DNA of 64,000 nt from Flavobacterium ammonificans (GTDB lineage: Bacteria > Bacteroidota > Bacteroidia > Flavobacteriales > Flavobacteriaceae), in NCBI RefSeq assembly GCF_020886115.1, contig NZ_AP025185.1, positions 2,232,001 to 2,296,000 of the forward strand, written 5' to 3'. The position numbers and the translations under genes are program-made. The notes below the pieces were generated by a model. That model saw only the letters and a list, made by a program, of their open reading frames with translations. It had not been told where the DNA came from and ran no database searches. Positions 57,000 to 64,000 of this stretch are shown piece after piece (the first letter of the stretch is position 1; each line of letters starts with the position of its first letter).

Positions 57000-57554
57000 T
57001 TATTGTTTCGTATTTTGTTTTATATACACCTCTGTTGCACCCAAACCATATTTTTGATAATTGGCATCTTGGAACAAAATGTTATCATATCGCCCTAACA
57101 AAAAATCCAATTCTGCTTTCAAAACTCCTTCACCTACACCATGTATAAAAACGATTTTTGGTATTCTATTTCGAATAGCAAATTCAAGATGTCGCTTGGC
57201 AGTTTCTGATTGCAACGTTAAGATGTCATAATTAGACATTCCGCGTTTATTAGGAACCAATTTTTCGATGTGTAAATCGAATTCCGGAACGCCAACTTCT
57301 CGTTTTTCTTTACGCTCTTTTACAAAACTTCGTGGTTTTGGTATCTCTTTTTCTTTTTTTATCTCACCTGAATTAAAACTTCTAATAGAATTCATTAAGT
57401 TACTGGAATTGTTTATCTTAATTAATTCATTGACAAAAAATGTCATCACAAATCCGTCTGTAGATTCAATAGTAACTTGACCCCCATTGACTGACAACAC
57501 TACTCCATTTACAGCTTCGTCTAAAACTGAAACTTCATCTCCTTTACTGAACAT
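57000..57554 (-). CDS. DUF2027/Smr domain protein
   Basis: The frame opens at 57596 but MFSKGDEVSVLDEAVNGVV (ATG at 57554) is the usual start; 184 aa. N-terminal KOW/SH3-like DUF2027 part, then a C-terminal Smr domain (FDLHIEKL, ELDFLLGR, VFIHGVGEGVLKAELD with the HGxGxG motif). Smr domains nick DNA or cleave RNA, for example in MutS2 and ribosome rescue. Overlaps by 11 nt the 62-aa membrane protein gene upstream. Confidence 0.88.
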   Translation of the reverse strand: MFSKGDEVSVLDEAVNGVVLSVNGGQVTIESTDGFVMTFFVNELIKINNSSNLMNSIRSFNSGEIKKEKEIPKPRSFVKERKEKREVGVPEFDLHIEKLVPNKRGMSNYDILTLQSETAKRHLEFAIRNRIPKIVFIHGVGEGVLKAELDFLLGRYDNILFQDANYQKYGLGATEVYIKQNTKQ

Positions 57555-57732
57555 TTTCTTCGTTTTTATCTTGACTTTTACTTGGCGTTTTAGCACTCAC
57601 ACGCATCATCCCATACATAAAAATAACGATGGCTCCAGCCATAATATAGACATTTCCATCTGTCTTTTGTTGCTCAAAAAAGGCAATCAAAATGGCAACA
57701 AGCATCATCGGAATAATAATTTTCTTCATCAT
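57544..57732 (-). CDS. 62-aa membrane protein
   Basis: MMKKIIIPMMLVAILIAFF and VYIMAGAIVIFMYGMMRV are two membrane helices; tail SKSQDKNEENVQ is cytoplasmic-like. Overlaps the Smr gene start by 11 nt, so it is translationally coupled. Function unknown. Confidence 0.75.
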   Translation of the reverse strand: MMKKIIIPMMLVAILIAFFEQQKTDGNVYIMAGAIVIFMYGMMRVSAKTPSKSQDKNEENVQ

Positions 57733-57832
57733 AAATAATTTGGCTATTCAAAAGTAAACAATTTAAAATAGCATCAAATTATTTCCTCAAGCATTGTGTT
57801 TTTTTTTGTAAAATTGTAAAAACAAATTTGCT

Positions 57833-58114
57833 TTGGATATAGAAAATTTAATGATTCCGTGTATCAGTAAAACACTCTTTGGAATAGAGTGTTTGGGCTG
57901 TGGTTTTCAGCGTGGACTATTACTTCTTGTTCAAGGAAATTATAGAGCGGCATTTGAAATGTATCCAGCTATTTACTCTTCACTTATTCTTATATTCTTA
58001 ATTGGATTACACTACATTGATACAAAGAGAAATTATAAATCAGTACTACTAACATTTGCTATAATAACTATTCTATTTATGATTGGAGGTTATTACTACA
58101 AGCACTTTTATTAA
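57833..58114 (+). CDS. DUF2752 membrane protein
   Basis: 93 aa. IPCISKTLFGIECLGCGFQRGLLLLVQGNYRAAFEMYPAIY contains the DUF2752 signature (CxxCG, QR, followed by Y-AAF-MYP) and two membrane helices. Starts with TTG (57833) in the longest frame; an ATG lies at 57851 but would cut the conserved N-terminus to IPC. Function unknown. Confidence 0.8.
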   Translation: MDIENLMIPCISKTLFGIECLGCGFQRGLLLLVQGNYRAAFEMYPAIYSSLILIFLIGLHYIDTKRNYKSVLLTFAIITILFMIGGYYYKHFY

Positions 58115-58275
58115 TAACGTTACTAAAAATTACGTTTTGCCAACTAAACTCTAAATCAATTTTAGAACTAATCCATAAAAAATCACAATTACTCCAATAA
58201 AGCAGTAGAAATTATTCAATATTCTTTAGTAAAACAACTACTTTTACATCACAATAACAGAATCCATTATTAGTT

Positions 58276-59067
58276 GTGATACACAATCAGATTATACAAA
58301 ACATACAGCTGTTGAAAAATGATTTTTCAACTAGCTATAGTATTAAAACGAAAACAGAGATTTTCACAGAAAAGCTATTTTACACCTTGTTTGATGGCAA
58401 CGCTTCGCTTGAAGAAAGTATTGCTGAACTTGAAATTCTATTCAAAGAAATCTCTTCAATAGCTTGTCATAAACCAAATGATTTGTGTGATAGCATTTGG
58501 GAAAAATACCTTGCAACCTTGCCATCTGTTCTTGAAAAGTTGAATCAAGATGCGCGCTATATTTTGGAAAATGATCCTGCTTCAAATAGTTTGGAAGAAG
58601 TATATTTGGCCTATCCAGGCTTTTATGCTATTGCAATTTATAGATTAAGTCATGAATTGTATGCATTAGACTTACTATTGTTTTCGCGCTTAATGAGTGA
58701 ATATGCACACCGAATTACAGGAACTGATATTCATGCAGGCGCGACAATAGCATCGCCTTTCTTTATAGATCATGCAACTGGAATTGTGATTGGAGAAACC
58801 ACAGTAATTGAAAAAAATGTTAAGATTTACCAAGGAGTAACACTTGGTGCATTGAGCATAACGAAAGAAATGAAAAATTCAAAGCGACATCCTACTGTCG
58901 AAGAAGACGTTTGCATTTATGCTAATGCCACTATTTTAGGCGGTACTACAATTATTGGAAAAGGGAGTATCATTGGAGGAAATTCATGGGTAACCAAGTC
59001 TATTCCAGCAAATTCAATTGTGACCAATACCACTACCACAGAAGTTAAAGTTAAAGAGAAAAAATAA
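58276..59067 (+). CDS. cysE: Serine O-acetyltransferase
   Basis: 263 aa from GTG 58276. An N-terminal helical domain and C-terminal hexapeptide repeat (HAGATIASPFFIDHATGIVIGETTVIEKNVKIYQGVTLGALS) with the CysE active-site region EYAHRITGTDIHAG. Makes O-acetylserine for cysteine synthesis. Stop and the next gene's ATG are 1 nt apart, so it is coupled with cysM. Confidence 0.94.
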   Translation: MIHNQIIQNIQLLKNDFSTSYSIKTKTEIFTEKLFYTLFDGNASLEESIAELEILFKEISSIACHKPNDLCDSIWEKYLATLPSVLEKLNQDARYILENDPASNSLEEVYLAYPGFYAIAIYRLSHELYALDLLLFSRLMSEYAHRITGTDIHAGATIASPFFIDHATGIVIGETTVIEKNVKIYQGVTLGALSITKEMKNSKRHPTVEEDVCIYANATILGGTTIIGKGSIIGGNSWVTKSIPANSIVTNTTTTEVKVKEKK

Positions 59068-59068
59068 T

Positions 59069-59956
59069 ATGGAACCAAAGCAACTTATCGAATTAATTGG
59101 TAACACTCCTTTAGTTATTAGTAGAAATTTGATCCAAAATCCCAATGTACAGTTACTATTAAAACTTGAAGGAAATAATCCTGGCGGGAGTGTAAAAGAT
59201 CGCGCTGCCTACAATATGATAGCTTCGGCAATAGAGCGTGGTGAAATAAAAAAAGGAGACAAATTAATCGAAGCAACTAGTGGTAATACGGGAATTGCCT
59301 TAGCTATGATTGCTCAACTTTTTGACATAGAAATCGAATTGGTTTTACCTGAGAATTCGACTAAAGAGCGCACTCAAACCATGTTAGCTTACGGGGCTAA
59401 AGTGACTCAAACACCCGCTAGTACTGGAATCATTGGTTCGCGAGATTACGCACTAAAAAAAATGGAAGAAGGTGGCTATGTTATGCTCAATCAGTTTGCC
59501 AATGACGACAATTGGAAAGCACATTATAAAACGACTGGTCCAGAAATTTGGAGAGATACTAATAAAACCGTAACTCATTTTGTAGCTACAATGGGAACCA
59601 CCGGAACCATTATGGGTACTTCAACTTATTTAAAAGAACAAAATAACAACATTCAAATTATTGGTGTTCAGCCAAGTGAAGGTTCGCAAATTCCCGGTAT
59701 TAGAAAGTGGCCGCAAGAGTATTTACCAAAAATTTATGACGCCTCAAAAGTGGATACCATAATGGAAGTAAGCGAATTGGAAGCCCGAGAAATGACTCAA
59801 CGTCTTGCCAAAGAAGAAGGTATTTTTGCAGGAATGAGTAGCGGAGGATCTGTTGCTACAGCAATTAAAATTGCCAATCAATTAGAATCCGGTGTTGTAG
59901 TAGCAATAATTTGTGACCGTGGCGATCGTTATTTATCATCCGATTTATTTGATTAA
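59069..59956 (+). CDS. cysM: Cysteine synthase B
   Basis: 295 aa, PLP-dependent. LIELIGNTPLVISRNLIQNPNVQLLLKLEGNNPGGSVKDRAAYN with PLP-Lys43, EATSGNTGIALAM, GTTGTIMGTSTYL, and SGGS at the end. Short form typical of CysM. Forms cysteine from O-acetylserine and sulfide or thiosulfate, taking the product of the upstream cysE. Confidence 0.95.
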   Translation: MEPKQLIELIGNTPLVISRNLIQNPNVQLLLKLEGNNPGGSVKDRAAYNMIASAIERGEIKKGDKLIEATSGNTGIALAMIAQLFDIEIELVLPENSTKERTQTMLAYGAKVTQTPASTGIIGSRDYALKKMEEGGYVMLNQFANDDNWKAHYKTTGPEIWRDTNKTVTHFVATMGTTGTIMGTSTYLKEQNNNIQIIGVQPSEGSQIPGIRKWPQEYLPKIYDASKVDTIMEVSELEAREMTQRLAKEEGIFAGMSSGGSVATAIKIANQLESGVVVAIICDRGDRYLSSDLFD

Positions 59957-59969
59957 CTTTTGAAAGCAA

Positions 59970-60668
59970 ATGAAAATTAAAAAATTAGTTTCACATTATT
60001 TACTTCTTTTATTACTAATTGGTATGACAGAAAAATCAATCGCTCAAGATTGGGCCAACTTATCCAAATACGAATCAGAAAACAAAAGTTTACAACCAAA
60101 GAAATCTGGAGAAAAAAGGATTGTTCTGATGGGGGATTCAATTACAGAATTTTGGTTGAAAATTCAGTCTGATTTTTTTAGTAACAAACCTTATTATATT
60201 GGTAGAGGTATTAGTGGACAAACTACACCGCAGATGTTGGTTCGTTTTAGGCAAGATGTCATCAATTTACAACCCGATGTGGTGGTAATCTTAGCTGGGG
60301 TAAATGATATTGCTGGAAATACAGGACCTACAACCAATGAAAAAATTGTGGGAAATATTATTTCGATGATTGAATTAGCTCATGCCAATAAAATAAAAGT
60401 AATCCTTTGTTCTGTTTTACCTGCAGCTAATTTTAATTGGAGACCTAATGACAAAGCGGCACAAACCATAGTGGAATTGAACCAGCTTATTGCTAATTAT
60501 GCCAATACAAATACTATTCCTTATGTTGATTACCATACCATTATGGCTGACACTCAAAATGGCCTTCCAAAAGAATATTCTGAGGATGGTGTTCATCCTA
60601 ATTTGAAGGGCTACCAAACGATGTCGCCTTTGTTAGAAAAAGCAATAAATGATGTTTTAAAAAGTTAA
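59970..60668 (+). CDS. Secreted SGNH/GDSL hydrolase
   Basis: 232 aa with signal peptide (KKLVSHYLLLLLLIGMTEKSIAQ). Blocks: I VLMGDSITEFW (Ser57), II GRGISGQTTPQML, III GVNDIAGN, V DGVHPNLKGY (Asp, His). Esterase or lipase of the periplasm or surface. It is 14 nt after cysM; likely shared transcription, no pathway link seen. Confidence 0.92.
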   Translation: MKIKKLVSHYLLLLLLIGMTEKSIAQDWANLSKYESENKSLQPKKSGEKRIVLMGDSITEFWLKIQSDFFSNKPYYIGRGISGQTTPQMLVRFRQDVINLQPDVVVILAGVNDIAGNTGPTTNEKIVGNIISMIELAHANKIKVILCSVLPAANFNWRPNDKAAQTIVELNQLIANYANTNTIPYVDYHTIMADTQNGLPKEYSEDGVHPNLKGYQTMSPLLEKAINDVLKS

Positions 60669-60694
60669 TTTCAGTATAATATTAAATTTATATT

Positions 60695-60727
60695 AAAAAA
60701 GCGAAATTTTAAAGTTTCGCTTTTTTC
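60695..60727 (+). terminator. Terminator after the SGNH hydrolase gene
   Basis: Stem AAAAAAGCGAAA / TTTCGCTTTTTT with an 8-nt loop and T-run; ends the cysE-cysM-hydrolase unit. Confidence 0.85.
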
Positions 60728-60743
60728 TTTATTCGAACCTTGT

Positions 60744-60787
60744 GTAACAAATGTTACTGTAGCTGTTTACAACAAATTCTATATTTG
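60744..60787 (+). promoter_or_regulatory. Rhodanese promoter with Crp/Fnr-like palindrome
   Basis: GTAACA-AA-TGTTAC (60744-60757) is a perfect palindrome with the GTAAC-N4-GTTAC layout of a Crp/Fnr-family site. TATATTTG (60780-60787) is the -7 element, 37 nt before the ATG. The 60669-60824 spacer holds no gene. Confidence 0.5.
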
Positions 60788-60824
60788 CATTAAAATTAAA
60801 ATTACTTTATTTAAGTTTAATAGC

Positions 60825-61103
60825 ATGACTTTGGAGAAAATCATTAAAGAGACGAATTGCACTATTGTAGATGTGCGCTCTCACGAAGAATTTATGGGTG
60901 GACATGTTGCTAATTCAATCAACATTCCGTTACAAACGATACCGGCACGAATCGAAGAATTGAAAGGTTTAAATGCTCCTTTAGTACTATGTTGTGCCTC
61001 AGGAAACAGAAGTGGTCAAGCGCAATATTTTCTTTCTCAACATGGGCTAGATTGCCATAATGGAGGTTCTTGGCTCGAAGTAAATTACTATCAATCAAAA
61101 TAA
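60825..61103 (+). CDS. Single-domain rhodanese, first of a pair
   Basis: 92 aa. IVDVRSHEEFMGGHVANSINIPLQTIP and active loop LCCASGNRSG (catalytic Cys57, CASGNR). Thiosulfate or polysulfide sulfurtransferase or sulfur carrier. Followed by a second rhodanese 5 nt later. Confidence 0.93.
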   Translation: MTLEKIIKETNCTIVDVRSHEEFMGGHVANSINIPLQTIPARIEELKGLNAPLVLCCASGNRSGQAQYFLSQHGLDCHNGGSWLEVNYYQSK

Positions 61104-61108
61104 GAAAT

Positions 61109-61423
61109 ATGATCTCATTATTAAAAAAGATTTTCGGATTAGGACCAACTGTAAATTATGCTGAGTTGGTACAACAAGGTGCTATTATTATAGACGTACG
61201 TTCAAAAGCTGAGTTTACAGGCGGACATATTAAAGGTGCAATCAATATTCCAGTAAATGTTTTGAGCAATCAACTAGGTCAATTGAAAGACAAAAACAAA
61301 ACGATTATCACCTGTTGTGCTTCTGGTATGAGAAGTGCATCTGCAAAAAGCATTTTAAAGTCGAACGGATTTACATCGGTTCATAACGGTGGCGGTTGGT
61401 CTAGTTTACAATCTAAATTGTAA
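61109..61423 (+). CDS. Single-domain rhodanese, second of a pair
   Basis: The frame opens at 61070 but the ATG at 61109 leaves 5 nt after the previous stop. 104 aa: a short hydrophobic/basic N-terminus (ISLLKKIFGLG), IIDVRSKAEFTGGHIKGAINIPVNVL, and TCCASGMRSASA with Cys70. A tandem duplication of the neighbouring rhodanese. Confidence 0.92.
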   Translation: MISLLKKIFGLGPTVNYAELVQQGAIIIDVRSKAEFTGGHIKGAINIPVNVLSNQLGQLKDKNKTIITCCASGMRSASAKSILKSNGFTSVHNGGGWSSLQSKL

Positions 61424-61442
61424 CCCCTACTTTTCAAAAATT

Positions 61443-61471
61443 AAAGCTTTCCAAATTGGGAGGCTTTTTTT
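61443..61471 (+). terminator. Terminator after the rhodanese pair
   Basis: Imperfect stem AAAGC(TTTCC)/(GGGAG)GCTTT followed by a T-run. Confidence 0.55.
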
Positions 61472-61551
61472 GTTTTTAATATACAATTAGATTTTTGTTG
61501 ATAATTAACCATTATTCTTGATAAAACAAGGTGAACAATTCATAAAAACGT

Positions 61552-61582
61552 TTGTAGCAACCCTAAATTAAAATTACATTTG
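61552..61582 (+). promoter_or_regulatory. Promoter of the transketolase operon
   Basis: TTG at 61552-61554, N20, TACATTTG at 61575-61582, 25 nt before the start codon. Confidence 0.65.
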
Positions 61583-61607
61583 CAATAGTTTAACTTTTAC
61601 ACTTAAA

Positions 61608-62456
61608 ATGAAGCCTAACACACAACAATTAAACGATTTAACTATCCAAGTTAGAAGAGATATTCTTCGAATGGTACACGCTGTCAATTCAGGTCATCCT
61701 GGAGGATCTTTAGGTTGTACTGAATTTTTAGTAGCCTTGTACCAAAATTTAATGGAACGAAAAGAAGGTTTTAATATGGACGGAATTGGAGAAGATCTTT
61801 TCTTCCTTTCTAACGGACATATTTCTCCTGTTTTTTATAGCGTTTTAGCTAGAAGTGGATATTTCCCTGTAGCTGAATTAGCTACTTTCCGTTTAATCAA
61901 TTGCAGATTGCAAGGTCACCCAACCACTCATGATGGCTTACCTGGTATTCGCATGGCATCTGGCTCTCTTGGACAAGGATTATCAGTTGGTATTGGTGCG
62001 GCTCAGGCCAAAAAACTTAACAATGACAAACATCTTGTTTACACACTGCACGGAGATGGTGAATTACAAGAAGGCCAAAACTGGGAGGCAATCATGTATG
62101 CTTCTGCTAAAAAAGTAGATAACCTTATTGCTACCATTGACGTTAATGGAAAACAGATTGACGGTACTACTGACGAAGTGTTGTGTATGGGTAGTTTGAA
62201 AGCTAAATTTGAAGCTTTTGATTGGGATGTACTAGAAATCAAAGAAGGAAATAATCTAGAAGCAATTATTGCGGGTATGAATGATGCAAAATCTAGAACT
62301 GGAAAAGGAAAACCAGTTTGTGTTTTATTGCATACCGAAATGGGGAATGGCGTTGATTTTATGATGCATACACATGCTTGGCATGGAAAAGCTCCAAATG
62401 ATGCCCAATTAGAGCAAGCATTAGCTCAAAATACTTCAACACTAGCTGATTACTAA
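61608..62456 (+). CDS. Transketolase, N-terminal (TPP-binding) subunit
   Basis: 282 aa. HAVNSGHPGGSLGCTEFLVALY, ASGSLGQGLSVGIGAAQAKKL, and the TPP/Mg motif GDGELQEGQNWEAIMYA. It is half a transketolase; the C-terminal half is the next gene 14 nt on, a split arrangement common in flavobacteria. Transfers two-carbon units in the pentose phosphate pathway. Confidence 0.95.
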   Translation: MKPNTQQLNDLTIQVRRDILRMVHAVNSGHPGGSLGCTEFLVALYQNLMERKEGFNMDGIGEDLFFLSNGHISPVFYSVLARSGYFPVAELATFRLINCRLQGHPTTHDGLPGIRMASGSLGQGLSVGIGAAQAKKLNNDKHLVYTLHGDGELQEGQNWEAIMYASAKKVDNLIATIDVNGKQIDGTTDEVLCMGSLKAKFEAFDWDVLEIKEGNNLEAIIAGMNDAKSRTGKGKPVCVLLHTEMGNGVDFMMHTHAWHGKAPNDAQLEQALAQNTSTLADY

Positions 62457-62470
62457 TAACTACACAACAA

Positions 62471-63424
62471 ATGAAGAAATATACAAATACAGGAAGTAAA
62501 GATACTCGTTCAGGTTTTGGAGCGGGAATGACTGAACTAGGTCAAAAAAATGAAAATGTTGTGGCACTTTGTGCTGACTTAATTGGATCATTAAAATTTG
62601 ACGATTTCAAAAAGAATCATCCAGAACGTTTTTTCCAAATTGGAATTGCAGAAGCCAATATGATTGGAATTGCAGCGGGATTAACCATTGGAGGTAAAAT
62701 TCCTTTTACAGGAACTTTCGCTAGTTTCTCTACAGGACGTGTTTACGATCAAATTCGTCAATCAGTAGCGTATGCAGATAAAAATGTGAAAATTTGTGCT
62801 TCACATGCTGGATTAACTCTTGGGGAAGATGGTGCAACTCACCAAATATTAGAAGATATTGGATTAATGAAAATGTTGCCTGGAATGACCGTAATCAACA
62901 CTTGTGATTACAACCAAACGAAAGCAGCTACATTAGCTTTAGCCGATCATCATGGTCCTGCTTACTTGCGTTTTGGACGTCCAGTAGTACCTAATTTTAC
63001 TCCTGCTGACGAACCATTTGTTATTGGCAAAGCTATACTTTTAAATGAAGGTACAGATGTAACTATTGTTGCAACAGGTCACTTAGTTTGGGAAGCATTA
63101 GTTGCAGCTGAGGCTTTAGAAGCTAAAGGAATTTCTGCCGAAGTAATCAACATTCATACAATTAAACCATTAGATGAAGAAGCGATTTTGAAATCATTGG
63201 CAAAAACAAAATGTATCGTTACTGCTGAAGAGCATAATATTTTAGGAGGTTTAGGCGAAAGTGTTTCTAGAGTCTTAGCCTTACACCACCCTGCTCCTCA
63301 AGAATTTGTTGCAGTAAATGATAGTTTTGGAGAATCAGGAACTCCTGAGCAATTAATGGAAAAATACAAGCTAAACAATCAAGCTATTGTTGCTGCTGTT
63401 GAGAAAGTGATCAAGAGAAAATAA
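62471..63424 (+). CDS. Transketolase, C-terminal subunit
   Basis: 317 aa. FQIGIAEANMIGIAAGLTIGGKIPFTGTFASFSTGRVYDQIRQSVAYA, HAGLTLGEDGATHQILEDI, and the C-terminal VTAEEHNILGGLGESV. Covers the pyrimidine-binding and C-terminal domains. Co-transcribed with the N-terminal subunit to form the active enzyme. Confidence 0.95.
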   Translation: MKKYTNTGSKDTRSGFGAGMTELGQKNENVVALCADLIGSLKFDDFKKNHPERFFQIGIAEANMIGIAAGLTIGGKIPFTGTFASFSTGRVYDQIRQSVAYADKNVKICASHAGLTLGEDGATHQILEDIGLMKMLPGMTVINTCDYNQTKAATLALADHHGPAYLRFGRPVVPNFTPADEPFVIGKAILLNEGTDVTIVATGHLVWEALVAAEALEAKGISAEVINIHTIKPLDEEAILKSLAKTKCIVTAEEHNILGGLGESVSRVLALHHPAPQEFVAVNDSFGESGTPEQLMEKYKLNNQAIVAAVEKVIKRK

Positions 63425-63443
63425 ATCAATCCTATTTATATTT

Positions 63444-63476
63444 AAATCCCTAGTTAAATCAACTAGGGATTTTTTT
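63444..63476 (+). terminator. Terminator of the transketolase operon
   Basis: 12-bp stem AAATCCCTAGTT / AACTAGGGATTT, loop AAATC, then T-run. Confidence 0.88.
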
Positions 63477-63504
63477 TGTATTTTTAATTACAAATAATTT
63501 TAAA

Positions 63505-64000
63505 ATGAAACTCGAACTTTACCAAATAGATGCTTTTACCAATCAAATTTTCGGTGGAAATCCAGCCTGTGTAGTCCCCTTACAAGAATGGTTACCTGAT
63601 GCCGTTTTGTTGCAAATTGCAAAAGAGAATGCGGTGGCTGAAACTGCTTTTTTTATTCCGAAAGACAACCAATTTCAATTACGTTGGTTTACTCCTGATA
63701 TCGAAATGGATTTGTGTGGACACGCTACTTTGGCAACTGCCCATGCATTGAAAACTATTTTAAATCATAAAGAGAATAGCATTGTATTTGAGACATTAAG
63801 TGGAGACTTAACAGTAACGGTTGAAGGAGAGTTTTACACCTTAGATTTCCCCTCCAGAATGCCTATACCTGATGAATTACCACAAATCATTTCTCAATCA
63901 TTGAGTATACAACCTAAGGAAGTTTTAAAATCAAGAGATTATGTATTAGTGTTTGAGTCGGAAGAGGATATTAAAAACATCCATATCAATCGTTCCATTA
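63505..64000 (+). CDS. PhzF-family isomerase/epimerase-like protein, 3'-truncated
   Basis: The start (ATG at 63505) is in the window and the frame stays open to the right edge, 165 codons seen. MKLELYQIDAFTNQIFGGNPACVVPLQEWL is the PhzF N-terminus with catalytic Glu region (ENAVAETAFFI) and LRWFTPDIEMDLCGHATLATAHAL. PhzF-like enzymes act as isomerases or epimerases; most of this type are not phenazine enzymes. Substrate unknown. Confidence 0.92.
   Translation, partial: MKLELYQIDAFTNQIFGGNPACVVPLQEWLPDAVLLQIAKENAVAETAFFIPKDNQFQLRWFTPDIEMDLCGHATLATAHALKTILNHKENSIVFETLSGDLTVTVEGEFYTLDFPSRMPIPDELPQIISQSLSIQPKEVLKSRDYVLVFESEEDIKNIHINRSI

Overview
The window is about 64 kb of an AT-rich chromosome from a member of the Bacteroidota, almost certainly family Flavobacteriaceae and most likely genus Flavobacterium. 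Evidence: a gliding-associated CHU_C/type IX secretion C-terminus, a bshC bacillithiol gene, OmpP1/FadL and BBP2 outer-membrane barrels, an archaeal-type ProS, the DUF4295 gene beside rpmB-rpmG, Flavobacterium-like 16S/23S genes, and many promoters of the Bacteroidota form TTG-N19-TAnnTTTG instead of TTGACA/TATAAT. No Shine-Dalgarno dependence is visible. Several genes appear leaderless, and this moved some start sites.

Layout. 1-13.3 kb: end of a giant adhesin-like secreted protein, typA, rpsT, two identical tRNA-Glu genes, proS, surface lipoproteins, an OmpP1-like barrel, rimO and a lipoprotein amidase. 13.3-21.5 kb (mostly minus): BBP2 porin, a three-gene biotin-dependent acyl-CoA carboxylase operon, a large B12-binding radical SAM protein and an sdpRI-like pair. 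21.5-38.5 kb: MFS transporter, bshC, ABC exporter pair, ndk, ftsY, the rpmB-rpmG-DUF4295 operon, cinA, an Hpt protein, an FAH hydrolase, an exonuclease, a 2-oxoacid dehydrogenase E2, an ABC-F protein, a LolD-like ATPase, an ATP:cob(I)alamin adenosyltransferase and a DUF2795 protein. 38.5-41.9 kb: secA.

42-48 kb is an accessory defence island between secA and the rRNA operon. It holds a HigBA toxin-antitoxin module bracketed by near-identical 60-nt direct repeats that each carry a promoter-like sequence. Next is a divergent toxin / Xre antitoxin / SecB-like chaperone triad (a TAC system). Last is a single-chain type ISP/IIG-like restriction-modification enzyme whose reading frame has absorbed two palindromic REP-type repeats. 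The flanks are crowded with dispersed repeats.

48.5-54.3 kb: a complete minus-strand rRNA operon (16S - tRNA-Ile - tRNA-Ala - 23S - 5S) with three tandem promoters of identical TTG-N19-TAnnTTTG geometry and double terminators. 54.7-64 kb: cysteine desulfurase, an internally duplicated lipoprotein, an Smr/DUF2027 protein, cysE-cysM with an SGNH hydrolase, twin rhodaneses, a split transketolase and the start of a PhzF-family gene.

Most interesting leads: the toxin-antitoxin-chaperone triad; the duplicated promoter-plus-hairpin repeat around HigBA (possible small RNA); a dispersed structured element present three times whose basal helix changes in a compensatory way between copies; and REP elements translated inside the restriction enzyme. 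All family assignments come from reading motifs by eye; no database search was run.
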